Positions 6,801 through 11,792 of a stretch of 11,792 nt of DNA are shown here, in pieces. Under the pieces are notes generated by a model, which had not been told where the DNA came from, ran no database searches, and saw only the letters and a list, made by a program, of their open reading frames with translations. Source of the stretch: Parastagonospora avenae f. sp. tritici 18332-5 (taxonomy: Eukaryota > Ascomycota > Dothideomycetes > Pleosporales > Phaeosphaeriaceae). The DNA lies in NCBI GenBank assembly GCA_022559985.1, contig JAFJTR010000217.1:1-11792 (forward strand), read 5' to 3'. Within the stretch, counting starts at the first letter, position 1; each line of letters starts with the position of its first letter. Position numbers and translations under genes: made by a program.

Positions 6801-8482
6801 CTGTTGATGCATGCTTCTGTTTCAGAATCGATATCCATTTGTTGGGTGGTCTCTTGCGTACTCCGGGCATTACCGCTGATTGCTTCCATGGCCCTTCTGG
6901 ATGGAACTATGTTCCTCTGTGGCCTTTGGCTAGCAGAGTTCCGTGGTGGTCGATTTTCCTGGCCGTTTTGTTCTACGGCAGTTCCATTATTCGCTTTCTT
7001 CTGTCCTCTCCCATGTCGGGAGTTGCTCCTAGTAACCTGGATAAATTGTGAGGGCGTGACAGTCTGGCCCGGTGGGTTCCTCCGTGTAGTAGCCAGCGTA
7101 TCCGGTTGGGTCCTTGGGTTCGTCGGCTCCGTTACTGGGTGGTATTGTGGCCGCATCTCGTAGGCGACTTTAGCCTTGAGGATCTCGTCCTTCCTGGTTG
7201 GGCATTGGCGACTCCATGCTTCGTGGTCGCCCCTGCAGGTCGCACATTTCCTTGGTATCTCCCGGTTCGATCTTGATGGGCAGTCCCGGGTGTCGTGCTC
7301 TTGCGCACAGTAGCCACATGCTGTTGTTGCCTTGCACTGGGTTCCTATGTGGCCGTATTTTTGGCACTTGAAGCACTGCTTCACGCGACACTGCCTCTCA
7401 TATCGTTCGCATTGGAAGACCTCGCCTTGCCAGATCAATCCTTCGTCGATTATCTTGTTTGCGTCCTCTGGTCTTGTGAACTCGATGGTTATGGTCGACG
7501 CAGACTGTGCAGATGCATCTCTGGTGAGCCACCCTATGTATTTGATCTCTGCCTGGGGTATGAATGGTCTATTGTCCTGCAGGATTTGAGCTCTGTTTTG
7601 TTCGAATTTTCCCATGTCCATTGTGCTGGTGCGGATGCCGTGCGCGAGTACGCCATACGTTGGGATTCGCACTGTGGCTCCCGTTCCAATTCGGTGTGCC
7701 CAGTCATCCACGAACTGTCGTAGTGCCTCGACTTCATCACTTGCTGCTGTTTTAATACTCAGGTCTCCACTCTTCAACTGATTCGCAGAGACGATCTTTA
7801 CGTTTGCTATATTTTCGTTTCCGCTCTGGTCGATGGCTCGTTCCACATGGGCTTTAAGGTTTCCAGGATTCATGGCCCTTAGGCTTTGTATAGTGCATGG
7901 ATCTCTGATATTTACGATGACCTCACGCTGGGTCTGCGCTGACGGTGCTTTAAGAGCCTGTGTAGTGTATGTACCTGCCGTCGGGAGGTTCCTGGCTGCA
8001 ACAGCAGCGTAAGATACCTTCCCGATTGCTTGTTCCTGTAGTCTTCTGTTCTTGAGGTCCCTCGTCATCTCCATAACGTTTGTGCCTACTTCCGTGGCTT
8101 CCCTTGCTGCCACCCCCACCTCCTCTATTTTCTCTCCGTTCTGCTGTATGTTTGTCGCCGATCGCTGTGCTATTTCCTTCGTGTTCAAGGTTTGGTTCTT
8201 GATTTCTCCGAGTGCCTGCACTGTGCTTTCTGCGTTGATTTTGGCTTCGGTCTGTGCGATCTTGAGTGCGTCACTCAATGCGCTGAGGTCGGGGGTGTGC
8301 TGCACTTTCAGGACAAACGTCAGCGAACTGCGGATAATGTCACCGACTACGTCTGCTGGCACAGATTGGCTGCCACTGCGCTCGATGAGGTGCAGTATTT
8401 CGTGGGCGAATGCGCTGAGATTTGTGGCATGCTCGCGTAGTGGGGTTGGCCAGGTCTCCCTGTGAGGCCACGGAGTCGCCAT
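6791..8482 (-). CDS. LINE ORF1: gag-like nucleic-acid-binding protein, intact
   Basis: A 563-residue frame with no interruption. In LINEs, ORF1 proteins bind the element RNA and form ribonucleoprotein particles with ORF2 protein. Residues about 65-145 are Ala/Glu/Gln/Lys-rich without Pro and probably form a coiled coil; about 185-350 is a compact region typical of Tad1-type ORF1. Three zinc knuckles follow: C370-C383 (CX2CX4HX4C), C389-C401 (CX2CX3HX4C) and C413-C427 (CX2CX3HX6C). The tail from about 440 is rich in Pro, Gln, Asn, Arg and Thr and probably disordered. The ATG at 8482 is chosen because it starts the whole frame and has G at -3 and +4. The TGA at 6791 lies inside the start of ORF2, a 22-nt overlap in the -1 frame, suggesting coupled translation. 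Its six or more Trp codons are all retained, unlike those in the 3' part of the element. Confidence 0.93.
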   Translation of the reverse strand: MATPWPHRETWPTPLREHATNLSAFAHEILHLIERSGSQSVPADVVGDIIRSSLTFVLKVQHTPDLSALSDALKIAQTEAKINAESTVQALGEIKNQTLNTKEIAQRSATNIQQNGEKIEEVGVAAREATEVGTNVMEMTRDLKNRRLQEQAIGKVSYAAVAARNLPTAGTYTTQALKAPSAQTQREVIVNIRDPCTIQSLRAMNPGNLKAHVERAIDQSGNENIANVKIVSANQLKSGDLSIKTAASDEVEALRQFVDDWAHRIGTGATVRIPTYGVLAHGIRTSTMDMGKFEQNRAQILQDNRPFIPQAEIKYIGWLTRDASAQSASTITIEFTRPEDANKIIDEGLIWQGEVFQCERYERQCRVKQCFKCQKYGHIGTQCKATTACGYCAQEHDTRDCPSRSNREIPRKCATCRGDHEAWSRQCPTRKDEILKAKVAYEMRPQYHPVTEPTNPRTQPDTLATTRRNPPGQTVTPSQFIQVTRSNSRHGRGQKKANNGTAVEQNGQENRPPRNSASQRPQRNIVPSRRAMEAISGNARSTQETTQQMDIDSETEACINRTP

Positions 8483-8615
8483 TGCTCCTCAGAAACAGTG
8501 GGCGCTGCTCCTGGGTGATGGCTAGCCGGAGGGCGTATCAAGAGGACGTCAACGTGCGATAAACTGCGTCAATTCCAAAAAGTACAATTCTCGCTGTTGT
8601 GGTGTTTTTTTTTTC
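8483..8615 (-). other. Probable LINE 5' UTR
   Basis: The sequence upstream of the ORF1 start holds no frame I can support. It includes an A10 run on the element strand (T10 at 8605-8614). If TTCATGC at 8616-8622 is the target-site duplicate, this is the whole 5' UTR, about 130 bases, so the element would be full length or close to it. LINE promoters are internal, so promoter elements should lie here, but I see no recognisable core motif. Confidence 0.4.
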
Positions 8616-8622
8616 TTCATGC

Positions 8623-9133
8623 TTCGTCGCTGCCCCTGTCGGTGCCTTCTCGTTAAGCGAGCGAGTCTGGCCGTTCCGAAACGTCTTTAGCACGTTTTAC
8701 GTCATACTTTACTTGTAATCTAAGCCACACTGCTCACAAGCCTGACTTGTGGCTGGGAGCTATCCTAAAACAGGCAGGTGGTGATCGTCCGAGGTTCCCC
8801 CGCTGAAAGTCATTGAGCCCCGCCTTGGAAGGTAGGTGGGAGCAGACTACGTGCCACAACTGCCAAATAGGACACGCTAGCGAACAGAGCATGACTACCT
8901 CACTCCCCAGCCCTTCTAACGTCACTACACAGATGTTAATAAATCGTTCTAGGGAATCAGCCTGGCATCTAAAGATTAGTCTGATCAACAATCGGCAAAG
9001 AGGAATACTCCTCGACACAATAGCGCCTTTTGAGCCTCATTTGCTAAGACCAATAAAATATTCAATGCGCTCAAGTGATTACGATAGGAGCATGAGCTTT
9101 GGAGTGGATCAATCAACCAATGACTTAGTATGC
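8623..9133. other. Spacer between LINE and bZIP gene
   Basis: About 510 bases downstream of the bZIP stop codon and upstream of the LINE. A 115-codon plus-strand frame (8813-9160) overlaps the bZIP 3' end by 27 bases, but it has no recognisable motif, signal peptide or family and probably is chance. A short hairpin, CACAAG facing CTTGTG, lies at 8736-8752. The bZIP 3' UTR must lie here, but no clear AATAAA is visible on its strand. Confidence 0.5.
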
Positions 9134-10061
9134 CTACAGAACTTCCGCAAGGACCTTTAGCAAGGTTTCGTTATCGATCCGACAGCCCTCAGTTGGTGTA
9201 GCACCATGTCTGTATCCTACACGAAGCTTGAGGTCCAAATCAGCAGCGCTATAGCATTTCGAGTTGTTCTTAAGAACAAGCGAAAACGCCCAGGAACAGA
9301 GACTCGTCGTTTTTGACACCACCTCTGTAAGGAACACATTGCCAAATGCTTGTGTTATCAAAGACTCCATAGTCAAATGATCAAAGCTCTCGGCTTGAAC
9401 ATCCATTTGCAATACCTCAGATGCATAGGTTGAAGCAGTGGAAAGGTAGGAAAGGCCCCACGATGGAGGTTCATCCATCATAACTGGATCTTGAGTCTCT
9501 CGTTTCGAATCTGCGACATCTGGACTAAGTAGGCTAGGAGGACTTTGTGCTAGTAGTTGACAGTCACTACTTTGAGTCAAGTAGGGCTTGTCAAAGTCAG
9601 AATTTGAGCAATGTCCCAAAGGTCATGAATTACACATACCTGCGGTATGCTCAGCTACAGAGCAGGGGATGAGCCGAGTTCAGCTTGAGACGAAATCTCG
9701 CTGCGGAGCGTAGCCTGCGAGATGTTTGGAGCAATTCGAGCAGCATTACTATAGGCTAGAATAAAGTCGTCATGCAGTCCTAGAGACTGTAAGAGTCTCT
9801 TCAGTGACTCGTTTTCTGTCACAACCTGCTCGAGCTTTTGGTTGATTGTAGAGTCTAAATTGCCGATTTCGTATCGGCGGATCTTATCTTCGAGCTTTGC
9901 GATGTGTTCTTTCTGTCTCGTGCGACAGCGTCGCTGGTTGTTACGTATGCGCTCGAGGTTTGCAGCCTGTTCTTAGTTTTAGTGAACGGTACGAAAACAA
10001 GTAATAGCGGGTTCAACGACACCTTTTCTCTGGAACTCGTTCTCTTGCCGCTGGTTGTCAT
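9134..10061 (-). CDS. bZIP transcription factor, three exons
   Basis: Nuclear DNA-binding regulator. Best model: exon 1 10061-10023, exon 2 9966-9659, exon 3 9566-9134, giving 259 residues. The ATG has A at -3 and opens a basic stretch, MTTSGKRTSSREK. Intron 1 (10022-9967, 56 nt) runs GTGTCG to ACAG with CTAA-type branch sequences. Exon 2 carries the basic region LERIRNNQRRCRTRQKEHI (residues 17-35) and a zipper-like helix to about residue 77; Gln31 stands where most relatives have Arg. Exon 3 carries the C-terminal domain of this fungal class: CSWAFSLVLKNNSK, LDLKLRVGYR and GCRIDNETLLKVLAEV. Intron 2 is less certain. The canonical option (9658-9567, 92 nt, GTAGCT to GTAG) keeps frame and avoids a stop. 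The stronger donor GTATGT at 9639 lies just past an in-frame TAG (9655-9657) and would need an AAG acceptor. Family certain, function unknown, intactness likely. Confidence 0.82.
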
Positions 10062-10443
10062 TCTCGGGGTTACTGAGGGTCACTACTCCACCAACGGCAT
10101 GTGTAGTTGGCGTGTTGTAAGTGTCGACTTACTCGTAGTTGGATAAGCGATCTGGTTAATAACTAACGTGGCCTTTCGGCTCATGCCCGCGTTCGGCTTG
10201 TGCCCCGCCGAACACCATTATGGCCACCCCAAGAATGAGGGTATAAAGCCACACAGAACAGTTGCAAACATAAGATTTTGTAGTAGAATAAACAACAATG
10301 TTATGCAGATAATTTGTATTATCTAAATTGCTACGGTGCCAAGACCAGTCAAATCTAGCTCTGCTGCGTCAACCCAACTGGCCTCACAGCCCATCATACG
10401 CCAAACCTCGAACACACAAGTGACCATATGCTAGAGCGACGAC
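10062..10443. promoter_or_regulatory. Shared upstream region between two head-to-head bZIP sequences
   Basis: The 382 bases separate the start of the minus-strand bZIP gene from the first ATG of the plus-strand bZIP-like remnant, so both would have been driven from here. An inverted repeat, GTTCGGC facing GCCGAAC with a 9-base spacer, lies at 10192-10214 and could be a dimer-binding site. A TATAAA run at 10242-10247 is on the plus strand. I see no classical AP-1 or CRE site. The regulatory role is inferred from position only. Confidence 0.35.
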
Positions 10444-10667
10444 ATGCCACCTTCCGTTCGAATTTGGCACAATCAGAGATGCTCTCGTACTTGCTGCGCA
10501 GAACTTGCAACCTATAGAAACGCGTGAATAAGTCTGCGCGCAAAGTTGCTCAGAACGACGTTCGACTTCGGAGTCTGATTGCGCTCTATAGCGTCTCGCG
10601 GGAAGAATCGCAACCTCATCTACGCTTCTCGGAACAGACGGGTATTTCGGAGGCTTATCTTCTATAG
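10444..10667 (+). pseudogene. Decayed bZIP-like gene remnant
   Basis: From the ATG at 10444 one frame reads PSVRIWHNQRCSRTCCAEL, which matches the pattern of a fungal bZIP basic region (RIRxNQRRSRxRRxEL) with four Arg positions changed to Trp or Cys. The codons present, TGG and TGC, are each one C-to-T step from CGG or CGC. That frame stops at a TGA (10525-10527). In another frame from about 10530, ARKVAQNDVRLRSLIALYSVSREE resembles the zipper end of the same class (ARKVAxENxRLRxLL...GVxxEE), open to a TAG at 10665-10667. The spacing between basic region and zipper is shorter than usual by some 50 bases, implying deletion plus frameshift. No C-terminal domain was found downstream. The identification rests on pattern memory of the family and is moderate. 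Confidence 0.5.
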
Positions 10668-11700
10668 ACGTGTCAAATCACGACTGCCGTCACACTAGCG
10701 ACACATACGTACTACGCAATACTCGAATAAGGAGAACTCAACAATACGCACCTCAAACGAAGGCGACTACATATACCCGGCATGATGGTAGATAATGACT
10801 TGCAAGGTCAGATGGATCGGACGACATGATTTACACATGCCTTGGCATCAATCCGTCAGAGCGTCAGGATTCTCGTAGCTGTTCCTGCGCTCCTGTGCTA
10901 TAAAAACATATTTTATTAAATATTTTAGGGCTGGATATCTCGTGTGGAACAGCTGCAACAACTATCGTTGAGATGAGGGGAGATGGATAATTACAAAGCC
11001 TTAGTTCGTCTTTCTCATCGGAGTAGTGGTTGAGAGGATTGGAACATTAAAACGTTGATGTTTTGAAGTTATGAATAAGTGCTGCGAATGGTGCGGGACG
11101 TTGTGGCATGTAGAGTTAGTCATCGATTCACCTTTTGACATTACAAGTATCAACATTTCGTGAGCTGATGGATCGATTACCATAGAAAATTATCAAATAC
11201 TCAAACCAATTCGCCCGAGATCGTACAAATCCTATGAACTAGGCTATACTGGCGCAGGTCCCCGCTCCAGTCTTTTTCCGTGTTATTACATACCCAGATA
11301 GTTTTGATAATGAGGTCGTTTCATGGCACCAGGCCAAGTTGATCGTTATATAACCGCAGTGGAGCTTTGTTGCTATGGCTGGCAACGCTGGTGAAGTCCC
11401 TTACGCGGAACGATCTTGTGTTTTTCGACTCTTCACTCTTCGGAGCTGGAACATGAACCCGCTTGCGACTACATACGCCATGCCTGCAAAAGTTTGGGTG
11501 TAGAGATATTCCTTAGGCGAAGAAGATCGTCGAAGTTTCAACGCAATACCCTCAGAAACTGTGCGATATGATCAGCAAGAGTGAGTTGAGAGATGTTAAT
11601 GGAAATACGAAAACCCACGGGTCGCTGGAATTATGACTGCTGCCCATGACAGAGACAACAATGACTGCAAATTTTTTATCCCGGCAACCTCTACTGTTGC
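10668..11700. other. No supported gene; intergenic or decayed sequence
   Basis: About 1 kb with only short frames. A 60-codon minus-strand frame (11183-11001) begins at an ATG but has no recognisable motif. A 73-codon minus-strand frame (11773-11552) has no ATG start and a hydrophobic end, and overlaps the putative promoter. An AT-rich stretch with TATAAAAA lies at 10900-10935. The bZIP remnant may once have extended into the first few hundred bases here, but I cannot follow it. Confidence 0.5.
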
Positions 11701-11702
11701 AC

Positions 11703-11792
11703 GATAACAGGGTTATCCTTACACTCTCTCTTCCTTCACATATATATAGCTCCCCTCGTTCATAGCTATTCAAGCAACTCAGTCCTTCATTC
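11703..11792 (+). promoter_or_regulatory. Putative core promoter and leader of a plus-strand gene beyond the window
   Basis: Three elements follow each other on the plus strand. First comes a perfect inverted repeat, GATAAC AGG GTTATC (11703-11717), two opposed GATA cores of the kind bound by fungal GATA factors. Next is a CT-rich tract (11721-11737). Then a TATATATA run (11741-11748) is followed at the usual 25-35 base distance by a pyrimidine- and CA-rich stretch ending CAGTCCTTCATTC, which resembles a fungal transcription start and short 5' leader. No ATG follows inside the window. All of this is inference from sequence pattern. Confidence 0.4.

Larger units (their letters stand above)
2958..6812 (-). 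pseudogene. LINE ORF2: endonuclease-reverse transcriptase-RNase H polyprotein, broken
   Basis: ORF2 starts at the ATG at 6812, overlapping the last 22 nt of ORF1 in the -1 frame. The coding sequence can be followed to a TAA at 2958-2960, which would make about 1,280 codons, usual for the family. Two frameshifts interrupt it: one near 6390, just before the LLGDFN motif, and one near 5965, in the linker before the reverse transcriptase. From 5960 to 2958 the frame is constant but holds eleven internal stops: TAG at 5313, 4413, 4335, 4170, 4044, 3957, 3534, 3465, 3387 and 3360, and TGA at 5244 (low coordinate of each codon). Several TAGs occupy positions where relatives have Trp or Gln, so TGG-to-TAG or CAG-to-TAG change is the likely cause. 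The C-terminus keeps a CXC...H...C motif (about 3150-3105). No active enzyme can be made from this copy. Confidence 0.92.
2594..8615 (-). mobile_element. Tad1/I-like non-LTR retrotransposon (LINE), near full length
   Basis: Read on the minus strand the element has a 5' UTR, ORF1 with three CCHC-type zinc knuckles, an overlapping ORF2 with endonuclease, reverse transcriptase, RNase H and a terminal Cys/His motif, a 3' UTR and a tetranucleotide tail. This order, and the presence of RNase H, fit the Tad1 and related I-group LINEs of ascomycetes. The 3' end is fixed by the GATT repeat starting at 2594. The 5' end is uncertain: I place it near 8615 because TTCATGC occurs at both 2581-2587 and 8616-8622 and could be the target-site duplication, but six bases (2588-2593) then separate the left copy from the repeat. 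ORF1 is intact and ORF2 is not, so this copy is non-autonomous. Confidence 0.9.

Noticed and set aside
8813..9160. Plus-strand 115-codon frame overlapping the bZIP 3' end
   Set aside because: Starts with ATG but shows no motif, signal peptide, membrane segment or family, and overlaps convergent coding sequence.
9967..10128. Alternative exon upstream of the bZIP basic region in the frame reading NPENDNQRQENEF
   Set aside because: It has no start codon and joins the basic region in frame only through a non-canonical acceptor. The frame starting at the ATG at 10061 joins with canonical GT-AG ends.
11001..11183. Minus-strand 60-codon ATG-started frame
   Set aside because: No recognisable motif or splice context; frames of this length are expected by chance in 1 kb of non-coding sequence.
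11697..11716. Resemblance to the I-SceI homing endonuclease site (GATAACAGGGT core)
   Set aside because: Only about 13 of 18 positions agree and no homing endonuclease or intron is present; better described as an inverted GATA pair.
1..11792. tRNA, rRNA, CRISPR array or bacterial-style operon
   Set aside because: No cloverleaf with TTCRA-type arm, no rRNA-like sequence, no spaced direct repeats; the only regular array is the LINE tail microsatellite.

Overview
The window looks like nuclear DNA of a filamentous ascomycete (Pezizomycotina). Three things point there: a Tad1/I-type non-LTR retrotransposon, a spliced bZIP regulator of a fungal class with introns of 56 and about 92 nt, and mutation patterns typical of repeat-induced point mutation (RIP: C-to-T and G-to-A changes, preferring CpA). 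Nothing looks bacterial. No rRNA, tRNA or CRISPR was seen.

Layout. (1) 1-2590 is repeat-derived, non-coding DNA. It is dominated by a very large imperfect inverted repeat (arms about 99-638 and 1183-1724) whose aligned arms differ largely by transitions. A perfect 28-bp-stem hairpin (624-685) and a second hairpin unit (763-807, with a decayed direct copy at 1792-1858) are nested in and around it. (2) About 2594-8615 holds one near-full-length LINE on the minus strand. Reading in its own direction: short 5' UTR, ORF1 (gag-like, three zinc knuckles, intact), ORF2 (apurinic-type endonuclease, reverse transcriptase, RNase H, C-terminal Cys/His motif), a 3' UTR with a GC-rich hairpin, and a (AATC)17 tail instead of poly(A). 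ORF2 is dead: two frameshifts and eleven in-frame stops, ten of them TAG, with nine clustered in about 1 kb around the RNase H domain. (3) About 8620-9130 is a spacer. (4) 9134-10061, minus strand, is a three-exon bZIP transcription-factor gene with a recognisable basic region, zipper and conserved C-terminal domain. (5) About 380 bp away, head to head on the plus strand, 10444-10667 looks like a decayed second bZIP gene. (6) 10668-11700 has no gene I can support. (7) The last 90 bases look like a core promoter (inverted GATA pair, TATA run, pyrimidine-rich leader) for a plus-strand gene starting beyond the window.

How it fits together: the left three quarters is a mutated transposon block abutting a gene-bearing edge on the right. 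The LINE cannot make an active reverse transcriptase, although its ORF1 could still be translated. The bZIP gene is the only probable host protein gene fully inside the window. Its class is common among pathway-specific regulators in filamentous fungi, but no biosynthetic gene is visible here to give it a pathway.
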